The notes beneath the pieces are model-generated. The model had not been told where the DNA came from, did no database searches, and saw only the letters and a program-made list of their open reading frames with translations. 15,702 nucleotides of DNA from Candidatus Iainarchaeum sp. (GTDB lineage: Archaea > Iainarchaeota > Iainarchaeia > Iainarchaeales > GCA-2688035). The DNA is taken from NCBI GenBank assembly GCA_026396975.1, contig JAPLVT010000005.1, positions 1 to 15,702 on the forward strand. The letters run 5' to 3'. Shown here piece by piece: positions 5,472-11,468 of the stretch; the stretch's first letter is position 1, and each line of letters starts with the position of its first letter. Position numbers and translations under genes: made by a program.

Positions 5472-5915
5472 TTATTTGCCCATTATTTTCACTATCGCCA
5501 TGCCGCCTAGCAGGTACACTACCCAGCCTGTTACTGCCCATACCGTTATGAGCGCGAGCGGGATGTTTATGAGCAGGAACATTGAGAGTGTTCCCGGCAG
5601 CCCAGCGATCATGAACAGCATTGTGCCGTAGTAGGTTCCCTTTTCGAACGCCTTTTTTCCCGGGATGCTTGGCTTCAGCTGGTCGAAGATGAAGGCGTAC
5701 AGCACTCCGGATAAGCCTGCGAATATCAGCGAGGCAGCATAGAACTCCACTCCCGGCGGCCCGGGCCCCGGCATCATGACTTTGCTCCATACCTGCCAGT
5801 ACTGCGGGTCGAGGTAGAAGCTCATTGTTACGAATGCCTCTAGGGTGTGTATCACTATGCTTATTGCCGCGAAGGCGATTCCGCAAAGCAATAGTTTTGC
5901 AAGCCTGATTTTCAT
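5472..5915 (-). CDS. uncharacterised four-helix membrane protein
   Basis: 147 residues, function not recognised. Four hydrophobic segments at about 7-25, 58-80, 95-117 and 119-142 suggest an integral membrane protein; the first could also be read as a signal anchor. Between helices 1 and 2 lies an unusual PGPGPPG stretch (49-55), and a charged loop KPSIPGKKAFEKGTYYG separates helices 2 and 3. This layout resembles small hypothetical membrane proteins found widely in bacteria and archaea, but I cannot name a family. ATG at 5915 has GTGGTC ahead of it. It follows the secreted/coiled-coil gene by 36 bases on the same strand and is probably cotranscribed. Confidence 0.75.
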   Translation of the reverse strand: MKIRLAKLLLCGIAFAAISIVIHTLEAFVTMSFYLDPQYWQVWSKVMMPGPGPPGVEFYAASLIFAGLSGVLYAFIFDQLKPSIPGKKAFEKGTYYGTMLFMIAGLPGTLSMFLLINIPLALITVWAVTGWVVYLLGGMAIVKIMGK

Positions 5916-5951
5916 TTGACCACTGTTGCTAATTATGGTGAATTGGGGTAT

Positions 5952-6845
5952 TTATTTTTTCTGTTTCGGGATTTTCACTTGCTCAATGCCGGCTTTTTCG
6001 AGCAGCGCTTTTTTTTCGGCTTTTACGCTGCTCAGTTCCAGCGAGGCGTTTTCAACAGCGTCCCGGTATGTTTTTTCGTCGATGCGCCTTTTCAAGTACA
6101 TCATGTGCAGTTCCTCAAGTTTCCTGCTGAGCATTTCCTCTTTTTTTGAAAGCCCGCTGATTTTCTCATTTTTTCTCCTGCCGGCAAGGCTTTTTTTGTA
6201 GTAGACAAGCCCGACTGCAGCTGCGGCCGCGGCAACAGCCGCAATTGCTAGTGCGGTTGTTCCCTGTGCCTGCTGGGCTGTGCCTGATTGCCTGAATCTT
6301 ACCCCTATGGGGTCCGCCGGAATTTCCGGCCAGAAGATGCCGTTTTTTGTTTTGACGCTGTCTTTTTGCGGGAAATAGCTTACTATTTCGCTTTCAGGCG
6401 GCAGGACTACCCAGAGCGTGTTGTTTGCGTCAGGCATTGAGGGGGCAGTGACCCAGGTGTTGAAGCGCAGTGTCTGCACTCCCTCCTCGTCCTTCACAAG
6501 CTTTTCAGTGAGCGACATTGTTTCTATTCCGAGCATTCCCGCATCGCTGTCGTATGACCAGTTGCAGTCGCTCCGCGAAATGAAGAAATCCATTGCCTTG
6601 AACAGGGAGTCGCTGATTGTTTTGCCGTCGCAGGCGCCGTTTTGCATTACTTCGCCGAATCGCCGTAGCACGCATTCTTTGGTGTAGGGTATTTTTGCGA
6701 GCATCCGCATCATTACTGTTCCGTCGCCGTTGATTGCAAAGCTCAGCTTGAACTCTTTGCTGTCTGTGCTGGAAATAGTGCAGTCAGCCGCCGCAGCGTA
6801 GGAAAAAAGCAGCAGCAAAACGCATATGGGGAGAAGGCAGCGCAT
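5952..6845 (-). CDS. membrane-anchored protein with signal peptide and cytoplasmic coiled coil
   Basis: 297 residues, family not recognised. Residues 1-20 (MRCLLPICVLLLLFSYAAAA) are a signal peptide. Residues 21-195 form an outside domain rich in beta strands with four cysteines (22, 58, 72, 94), an even number that could form two disulfides. Residues 196-216 are an alanine-rich membrane helix followed by a positive stretch (KKSLAGRRKNEK). Residues 228-285 form a charged helical tail with KLEELHMMYLKRRIDEKTYRDAV, similar in pattern to short SHOCT-like tail segments of archaeal membrane proteins. So most of it faces outside, with a helical tail inside. ATG at 6845 has a TATA box about 30 bases ahead and no Shine-Dalgarno, so it is nearly leaderless. 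Confidence 0.78.
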   Translation of the reverse strand: MRCLLPICVLLLLFSYAAAADCTISSTDSKEFKLSFAINGDGTVMMRMLAKIPYTKECVLRRFGEVMQNGACDGKTISDSLFKAMDFFISRSDCNWSYDSDAGMLGIETMSLTEKLVKDEEGVQTLRFNTWVTAPSMPDANNTLWVVLPPESEIVSYFPQKDSVKTKNGIFWPEIPADPIGVRFRQSGTAQQAQGTTALAIAAVAAAAAAVGLVYYKKSLAGRRKNEKISGLSKKEEMLSRKLEELHMMYLKRRIDEKTYRDAVENASLELSSVKAEKKALLEKAGIEQVKIPKQKK

Positions 6846-6870
6846 GCTTTATTAGAATAAGGAAAACTTG

Positions 6871-6879
6871 TATTTAAAA
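6871..6879 (-). promoter_or_regulatory. TATA box of the membrane-protein operon
   Basis: Minus-strand TTTTAAATA, predicted transcription start near 6849, four bases before the ATG at 6845. It lies only a few bases from copy 2 of the palindromic element (6884-6918), whose position would be just upstream of the promoter. Confidence 0.55.
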
Positions 6880-6883
6880 CAGC

Positions 6884-6918
6884 ACATTCCACTATTTTTA
6901 AATGGTGGCTTAGGGTGG
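6884..6918. repeat. dispersed palindromic element, copy 2
   Basis: 6886-6918 matches 2168-2201 with two substitutions and one missing G. The core CCACTATTT-TT-AAATGGTGG keeps the inverted repeat through a G-U pair. The outer inverted repeat seen in copy 1 is lost (CACATTCCACT against GGGTGGCTTCAT). It lies in the 144-base gap between the membrane-protein promoter and the end of the Imm-5-like gene; no other gene is visible in that gap. Confidence 0.7.
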
Positions 6919-6989
6919 CTTCATGCCCGCGCGCATGCCGCGAAAGTGATAGCCAATGGGATAGGTTGATTGTTTATTTATCTTAATTG

Positions 6990-7463
6990 TCATCGTATTG
7001 CTGACCTAAGGTGTTTTGGAAGATGCCGTGATTGCCAATCTTGCCATCCTTGCCTTAGATTTTTTGGAAGACGCCGTGATTGCCAATTGAGTTCTTTGGC
7101 AATTTTAACCTCGGCATTAGCAGAATTAGCTGCTGCAACGACTTTAAGAGCATAGTAAGCAGCGCCGAAAGCGTGTTGGGGAACATGCGCAGTTGCCATC
7201 GCTTGGCCTGCTGCATGCGCAGCAAAACAGGCTGCGTTATTTTCTTTCGCTTGGCGGGCGGCCGCATGAGCTGCGAGCGCAGCCTTGCGTATATCGGCCA
7301 TCTTAAACACGCCTGTGCGAACCCATGTTCGGCATGCTTCTATGGCTTTGCGGGGTCGGTCGTCCTTCGGGTATTCCTTCTCAAAAAATGGAAGTACTCG
7401 TTCGGCGCAGTCCGCAGCCCAGATTGCCAGCGATCTCTGATCTTGTTTGTTGAATTTCTTCAT
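6990..7463 (-). CDS. Imm-5-like putative immunity protein
   Basis: 157 residues. The sequence LAIWAADCAERVLPFFEKEYPKDDRPRKAIEACRTWVRTG, then ADIRKAALAAHAAAR, then CFAAHAAGQAMATAHVPQHAFGAAYYALK matches my memory of the helical Imm-5-like family, named for supposed polymorphic-toxin immunity but mostly untested. No toxin gene lies nearby. The last 16 codons are a tandem copy: WQSRRLPKNLR recurs as WQSRHLPKHLR. ATG at 7463 is chosen over the in-frame ATG at 7481 because the TATA box at 7487-7495 puts the transcript start at about 7465. It is a single gene with no operon partner; it is rich in alanine and may have come by transfer from bacteria. Confidence 0.75.
   Translation of the reverse strand: MKKFNKQDQRSLAIWAADCAERVLPFFEKEYPKDDRPRKAIEACRTWVRTGVFKMADIRKAALAAHAAARQAKENNAACFAAHAAGQAMATAHVPQHAFGAAYYALKVVAAANSANAEVKIAKELNWQSRRLPKNLRQGWQDWQSRHLPKHLRSAIR
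7014..7087. repeat. 48-base tandem duplication at the 3' end of the Imm-5-like gene
   Basis: The 26-base stretch 7014-7039 recurs at 7062-7087 with one mismatch, a period of 48 bases. The frame is kept, so the protein tail gains one 16-residue copy. The near identity points to a recent event. Confidence 0.75.
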
Positions 7464-7486
7464 TGCTTTTATTATAATCATCTAAA

Positions 7487-7495
7487 TTTTATAAA
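7487..7495 (-). promoter_or_regulatory. TATA box of the Imm-5-like gene
   Basis: Minus-strand TTTATAAAA, centre about 28 bases before the ATG at 7463, which fits a leaderless mRNA. Confidence 0.5.
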
Positions 7496-7546
7496 CGTAT
7501 CTAAAATTTACCTGACGCTAACTTAACAGCCCACTAAACAGGGATT

Positions 7547-8710
7547 TTATTGGGCGGGCTTTTCCAGGACTATAACGCTTTCCCTTACGGTGCCGACCTT
7601 GATGGTGCGGTTGCGCATGCACTGAATGCAGCGCGCGACGATTTTTTGCGCGCACCTGAAACCCTCTTCTTCCGCGATTTTTATCAGGATGTCGTCGCTT
7701 TCCACGGTCTCATACGGGAAGCAGCCGCCGCCCGCTACAATAACCGCTTTTCCGCCGGGGCGCAGGTAGTGAAGCATGTTTCGCAGCGCCTTGCGCATGT
7801 CGTCGAAGTATGCTTTTGCGATAAGCGGCATCCGCGTTTCGCTGTCCCGGCCAGTGGCACCATCCGCGATGTGCGCCCGCATGCCGCCGCCATTTTCTGC
7901 GCCGGCGCTGTCAGGCACAGCGGCCTCGTCCGCAATGTATGCCCTCAGCCGGGTTTCCTGGGAATTAAAAAACAGCCCGAGCTCAAGCTTGTAGACCTTC
8001 GTGTATTCTATTTTGTTCAGGTAGGGCGGCGATGTTATAACGCTGCCCACGCTGTTCTCTTGCAGATTCGTGATGCGCGCGTCTGCAGTAAAAATAGCTG
8101 GTTCCACTGCCGGCATTTTCGCGTGCCGCAAATCCAGCAGCATTTTTTTTACTTTTCCCAGGAACAATTTTTTTACTGGCAGCGGCGGCTTTTTCTGCCT
8201 GCGCAGCGAGCCCCCGATTTTCACCACGTTGGCAACTCTGCCTGTCGTGTCAACCAGCGCGAGTAGGAAAAGGTTGCGCACTTTCGGGTCTGTTATCTCC
8301 AAGATTTTTTTGTAGTAGAAATAAATGTCGTCCATCTGCTGCTCCCTGAACAGCCTCCTTATTTTCGGGTTCGGGAATTTTCCTATGGGGCGCGGGTGCA
8401 TTGCGCCGAATTCCGCAAGCGTTTTTTCTATCGCCCCCAAATCGTAATTCCTGGTTTTCGCTTCGCTTGCAAGCACAGCGAGAGGGCTCACGTCAAAGCC
8501 AGTGCTCTGCAGCCCCATCTGCTTGCACGCGAGCAGTGTTGTGCCCACGCCGCAGAATGGGTCGCAGACTGGCTCCTGCAATCCGAATTCCTTTACCGCC
8601 CACTCCACCAATCCTTTTGCGTATCCTTCCTTGTAGTAAAGCCAGTTGTGAACAGGCTCTTGCTTGTTCGGAACAAAGGTGACAAGGTCGCATAGGTTGC
8701 TTGGAATCAT
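7547..8710 (-). CDS. putative DNA (N4-cytosine or N6-adenine) methyltransferase
   Basis: 387-residue S-adenosylmethionine methyltransferase. Motif I is DPFCGVGTT (50-58), followed by GFDVSPLA (71-78); motif IV is TSPPY (226-230), the SPPY form common in N4-cytosine enzymes. Motif I comes first with about 170 residues in between that could hold the target recognition domain, the order of alpha-class enzymes. The end, FRCAQKIVARCIQCMRNRTIKVGTVRESVIVLEK, completes the fold. The same catalytic motif also occurs in tRNA guanine-N2 methylases, so an RNA substrate is not excluded. No restriction gene is near, so it would be an orphan. Residues 256-291 hold two diverged copies of a 14-residue unit. 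A TATA box 25 bases ahead suggests leaderless translation from ATG 8710. Confidence 0.82.
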   Translation of the reverse strand: MIPSNLCDLVTFVPNKQEPVHNWLYYKEGYAKGLVEWAVKEFGLQEPVCDPFCGVGTTLLACKQMGLQSTGFDVSPLAVLASEAKTRNYDLGAIEKTLAEFGAMHPRPIGKFPNPKIRRLFREQQMDDIYFYYKKILEITDPKVRNLFLLALVDTTGRVANVVKIGGSLRRQKKPPLPVKKLFLGKVKKMLLDLRHAKMPAVEPAIFTADARITNLQENSVGSVITSPPYLNKIEYTKVYKLELGLFFNSQETRLRAYIADEAAVPDSAGAENGGGMRAHIADGATGRDSETRMPLIAKAYFDDMRKALRNMLHYLRPGGKAVIVAGGGCFPYETVESDDILIKIAEEEGFRCAQKIVARCIQCMRNRTIKVGTVRESVIVLEKPAQ

Positions 8711-8730
8711 CGTGAATTAATTGAAGGGGG

Positions 8731-8739
8731 AAATATAGA
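8731..8739 (-). promoter_or_regulatory. TATA box of the methyltransferase gene
   Basis: Minus-strand TCTATATTT, centre about 25 bases before the ATG at 8710; no Shine-Dalgarno precedes that codon. Confidence 0.45.
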
Positions 8740-8769
8740 AAAAGGGGTTTCTTGTTTTCCAGGTGTGTT

Positions 8770-10002
8770 TCATCCGAAAACAAGTATGCCAGGGTTGAAT
8801 AGAAGAACCAGCCCTAGCACAAGCATGATTGCGCCGCAAATGAGCTTCAGCAGCCGGCCATATCTTTCAGTCATTTTTTTGCTGCTCAGTGTTATTACCG
8901 CTATTGTGACCATTATTGTGTCGTCCAGCATGTAGAAAACCTGGTAGAGCGCCAGGTAAGCGTATTTCATGAGCGCGGGAATTTCCTGCTCCGCAAGAAT
9001 CTTGGTGTAAACCATGGGCAGCCCGAAGGTGCAGAGGAATTCTACGAAGTTCACTGTGATTGCGAGCACTATCGCTGCCGCGAGCATTATGTGCAGTGAC
9101 TCGTGCTGCACGAGAGCCCTCATCCTGTCGAAAAGCTTGGGCTTTGCTTTTTCGGGAATAGAAAGCGAGGGCCCCTTCTTGAAGAAGAAAAAGTCCTTGA
9201 TGTTTATTGCCCCGACCACAACCGCGATTATGCCCACGATTGTGAAAACTGTGCCGACGCTTCCGATAAACTCGAACAGGTTCAGCCACACAGTCATGAA
9301 AAGGAAATAAACAAGCCCTGAGAAGAAAACAAATGCGCCCGCGACGAGCGCCATTCTTTTCCTGCTGCCTATTCTTATCAGTATCCCGAGCAGAACCAGC
9401 AGCACGAACATCGCGCAGGCGTTGAAGCCGTCAATCAGCCCGATGACAACTGTAAGCAGCGGCAGCGATACTGTTTTTGGGTCTATTTTGCCCAAAAATG
9501 GCAGTTCTATTGTTTCGCCGGAATTTCCGATTGCAGGTTCCGCTGTTCCCGAGAGCACGTCGTCCGCGCTCGGGCAGCCCGCCGTGGCGCACTTTGCTAT
9601 CCGCGCCTCAATCTGGTTCCGGTAGCCGATGAAGACATTTTGGTCTGCGAGGAATACAAGGCTGCCTTCCTCTTCGGCAAAGCCGTTGAAAGCCATGTTT
9701 CCGACAAAAGTCATTGGCACGCCGCTTGCGCTTGTCCCGAATGCGGTTGAAAACCTGTCGTAAACAGCCTGGTTTTCGGGGTGGTACCACATCTCGAGAT
9801 CCTTGACCTCAAGCGTCGGGTATTTCACTTTCATCTGCCCGAGGAAAGCCTCTTCCTTCGCGCAGTGCGGGCAGCCGTTTCCCCAGAACAGGTATAGCGT
9901 GACGCTTTTGCTTGCAACCGGCTGTTCGGATATGGTTTGGGCTGCGCAGGATTGCAGCAGCAAGAGCAAAAACGCCGCAAGCAAAAAAGCACTTTTGTTC
10001 AT
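8770..10002 (-). CDS. thioredoxin-like domain fused to a CcdA/DsbD-like membrane domain
   Basis: 410 residues. A signal peptide or signal anchor (1-21, with C19 in LQSC that could be lipid-modified) is followed by an outside thioredoxin-like domain with active site WGNGCPHC (C44, C47) and the cis-proline loop SGVPMTFV (P96). Residues 178-408 have about six membrane helices. C196 (in FNACAMF) and C324 (in EFLCTFGLP) sit where CcdA/DsbD proteins carry their two membrane cysteines. So one chain could take electrons from cytoplasmic thioredoxin across the membrane and reduce outside disulfides. A second outside pair, C138 and C143, is close to the end of the thioredoxin domain. ATG at 10002 has GGGG ahead. 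It is divergent from hypA, with shared repeats between them. Confidence 0.85.
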   Translation of the reverse strand: MNKSAFLLAAFLLLLLQSCAAQTISEQPVASKSVTLYLFWGNGCPHCAKEEAFLGQMKVKYPTLEVKDLEMWYHPENQAVYDRFSTAFGTSASGVPMTFVGNMAFNGFAEEEGSLVFLADQNVFIGYRNQIEARIAKCATAGCPSADDVLSGTAEPAIGNSGETIELPFLGKIDPKTVSLPLLTVVIGLIDGFNACAMFVLLVLLGILIRIGSRKRMALVAGAFVFFSGLVYFLFMTVWLNLFEFIGSVGTVFTIVGIIAVVVGAINIKDFFFFKKGPSLSIPEKAKPKLFDRMRALVQHESLHIMLAAAIVLAITVNFVEFLCTFGLPMVYTKILAEQEIPALMKYAYLALYQVFYMLDDTIMVTIAVITLSSKKMTERYGRLLKLICGAIMLVLGLVLLFNPGILVFG

Positions 10003-10040
10003 AAAGCAAGCCCCTTTTTTAACAAAACAAGCAAGGCTGT

Positions 10041-10049
10041 TTTTTTAAA
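10041..10049 (-). promoter_or_regulatory. TATA box of the thioredoxin-CcdA gene
   Basis: Minus-strand TTTAAAAAA with AAACC upstream as a possible BRE; it predicts a start near 10019 and a short leader that includes the GGGG before ATG 10002. Confidence 0.5.
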
Positions 10050-10056
10050 GGTTTTT

Positions 10057-10110
10057 ATTTCACAAGTATAGTGAAATGCTTAAACGTTTGAACAATAAAT
10101 TGCATTTCAC
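10057..10110. promoter_or_regulatory. shared inverted repeats between hypA and thioredoxin-CcdA
   Basis: ATTTCAC occurs three times, in alternating direction: ATTTCAC (10057-10063), GTGAAATGC (10071-10079) and GCATTTCAC (10102-10110). The first two form a 7-7-7 inverted repeat just upstream of the thioredoxin-CcdA promoter; the second and third form a perfect 9-base inverted repeat over the likely hypA promoter. AAACGTTT (10082-10089) is a further short palindrome. This looks like an operator array for one regulator acting on both genes. Confidence 0.5.
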
Positions 10111-10160
10111 ATATGGCAAACAGCGATAAAAAGTTCAAAAATAAAAGCGGTTTGCCATAT
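10111..10160 (+). promoter_or_regulatory. hairpin ahead of hypA
   Basis: ATATGGCAAAC (10111-10121) and GTTTGCCATAT (10150-10160) are perfect 11-base arms around 28 bases. The hairpin ends 21 bases before the hypA start and 10 bases before its Shine-Dalgarno, so it is either a leader structure or a spaced operator. Confidence 0.5.
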
Positions 10161-10181
10161 TTGCAAAAAAGGGGTGCCCGG

Positions 10182-10559
10182 ATGCACGATGCTGCTGTTG
10201 TACAGGGAATTGCCGGTGCGGTGCTTGGAAAGCTGCGGGGCAGAAAAATAAAGGAACTGAAGCTTGTTGTTGCAGTCGGCGCACTGCGCCACATCCACGA
10301 TGATGACCTTGTTTTTTGGCTCACGGAAATGCTGCGCAAGGAATTCGGCGAAGGGCTGGAGGTAAAGGTCAGCGTTGAAACTGTCAGGCCGAGCATAAAA
10401 TGCGGTTGCGGCTTCAAGGGTGCTGTAAAGAATTTTACTGTAACGCACGACATGGCGCACCTCGGGCTCTGGGAAATGGGCTGCCCGAAATGCGGCTGCA
10501 AGGAATTCGAGCTGCTCGGCGGCAACGATGTGCTGCTTAAAAAAATCGAGGCAAAATAG
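10182..10559 (+). CDS. hypA: hydrogenase maturation nickel-delivery protein HypA
   Basis: 125-residue HypA, which hands Ni2+ to the large subunit of [NiFe]-hydrogenase together with HypB. In this family the Met1 amine and His2 bind nickel, so the protein must begin at MHDAAVVQGI: ATG at 10182, with GGGGTG five bases ahead, although the frame is open back to 10113. Position 3 is Asp where Glu is usual. The zinc domain has CGC (C74, C76) and CPKCGC (C101, C104, C106); the first pair is C-x-C where C-x-x-C is more common. It is followed after 66 bases by hycI on the same strand. No hypB, C, D, E or F gene is in the window. Confidence 0.88.
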   Translation: MHDAAVVQGIAGAVLGKLRGRKIKELKLVVAVGALRHIHDDDLVFWLTEMLRKEFGEGLEVKVSVETVRPSIKCGCGFKGAVKNFTVTHDMAHLGLWEMGCPKCGCKEFELLGGNDVLLKKIEAK

Positions 10560-10625
10560 AACAGTTTTTATGGGCCATATTTTTGTGCCGGAAAAAATCA
10601 GGCGAAACAGAAGCGTGTTTGCATT

Positions 10626-11075
10626 ATGAAAACAATTGTAATGGGAATCGGAAGCCCGTTGCACGGCGACGATGCGGTCGGCAACGCAGTTGCGGAAGAG
10701 CTGAAGCGCGGTGAGAAAAAGGATTTCATCAGCATCGCCTGCGAAACAGTCCCCGAGAATTTTGCCGGCGTGATCGAAAGGGAAAAGCCCGCTGTCCTTG
10801 TCATTGTTGACGCGGCTGAGATGGGCCTGCCCCCCGGCAGCGTGCGGCTGCTGCGCAAAGAAAATTTGGACAGCGCCACAATCGGCACGCATGGGGTGCC
10901 GCTGCAGCAGCTGGTGCTGCGGCTTGAGAAGTACGCGGGCAGAATAATCTGCATAGGCGTGCAGCCGGGAGAAATGCTGCTCGGCGAGAAAATGTCTCCC
11001 GCTGTCATGCTCGCAAAGAAAAAGGCAATAGAAGCCATAGAGCGCGCGGCTTTTTCAGCAATACCGCCGCTCTGA
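10626..11075 (+). CDS. hycI: [NiFe]-hydrogenase maturation endopeptidase, HycI/HyaD family
   Basis: 149-residue protease that, once nickel is in place, clips the C-terminal tail of a hydrogenase large subunit. Family landmarks are all present: GIGSPLHGDDAVG (7-19) with the metal-sensing D16, VDAAEMG with D62, GTHGVPL with H89, and the late GVQPGE (111-116). Length is normal for the family. ATG at 10626 lacks a clear Shine-Dalgarno. It runs head-on into the hydrogenase operon; only 15 bases separate its stop from that of the ferredoxin-like subunit. This family acts by binding the nickel held by the L2 cysteines, which the neighbouring large subunit lacks. Confidence 0.9.
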   Translation: MKTIVMGIGSPLHGDDAVGNAVAEELKRGEKKDFISIACETVPENFAGVIEREKPAVLVIVDAAEMGLPPGSVRLLRKENLDSATIGTHGVPLQQLVLRLEKYAGRIICIGVQPGEMLLGEKMSPAVMLAKKKAIEAIERAAFSAIPPL

Positions 11076-11090
11076 TTCCCAATGGATTTT

Positions 11091-11468
11091 TCAGCTCTTC
11101 TTGTAATCCGCGAGCAAAAATTCCTGCGTTGTTTCAAGCGCTTTCACGGGGCAGACCTCAACGCACTGCGCGCAGAAGCAGCAGCGTGACATGTGATAGC
11201 GGATTTTTTTCTCTTCCGGAATCAGAACAACGGCTTCCGCGGGGCAAACGCGCGTGCAAAGCCCGCAGCCGATGCACTTGTCCCTATAATACCTTATCTT
11301 TCCCCGATACCCTTCCGGCACAGGCACCGGCGGATTCAATTTCTTCTTGCCTTCGCCAACGGCTTTCAGGAAATCTTTCACGGAACCCGGCGCCCGCTTT
11401 GCGGGAAAAAGATTGGTAAAAGGCTTTTTGAACAGCTGCCGCAACAACTCTTTCGCCATTCCGAACAT
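11091..11468 (-). CDS. mbhN: MbhN-like 2x[4Fe-4S] ferredoxin-type subunit (NuoI homolog)
   Basis: 125-residue electron-transfer subunit. Two classic cluster motifs are present: CIGCGLCTRVCP with C65, C68, C71, C75 and CCFCAQCVEVCP with C96, C99, C102, C106. It takes electrons from reduced ferredoxin and passes them to the cluster in MbhJ. The N-terminal half, with FTNLFPAKRAPGSVKDFL and NPPVPVPEGYRGKIRY, is the amphipathic stretch that clamps this subunit to the membrane arm in Mbh-type and NuoI proteins. The ATG directly follows the TGA of mbhM (TGAATG), so translation is coupled. Last gene of the operon, with no clear terminator in the 15 bases before convergent hycI. Confidence 0.9.
   Translation of the reverse strand: MFGMAKELLRQLFKKPFTNLFPAKRAPGSVKDFLKAVGEGKKKLNPPVPVPEGYRGKIRYYRDKCIGCGLCTRVCPAEAVVLIPEEKKIRYHMSRCCFCAQCVEVCPVKALETTQEFLLADYKKS

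Noticed and set aside
5434..5886. 150-codon minus-strand frame
   Set aside because: It overlaps the four-helix membrane protein in another frame and has a shadow-like composition, while the membrane protein has coherent helices.
10113..10181. Longer hypA start at 10113
   Set aside because: HypA needs Met1-His2 at its N-terminus to bind nickel, and a good ribosome binding site lies just before the ATG at 10182; the upstream codons overlap the inverted repeat.
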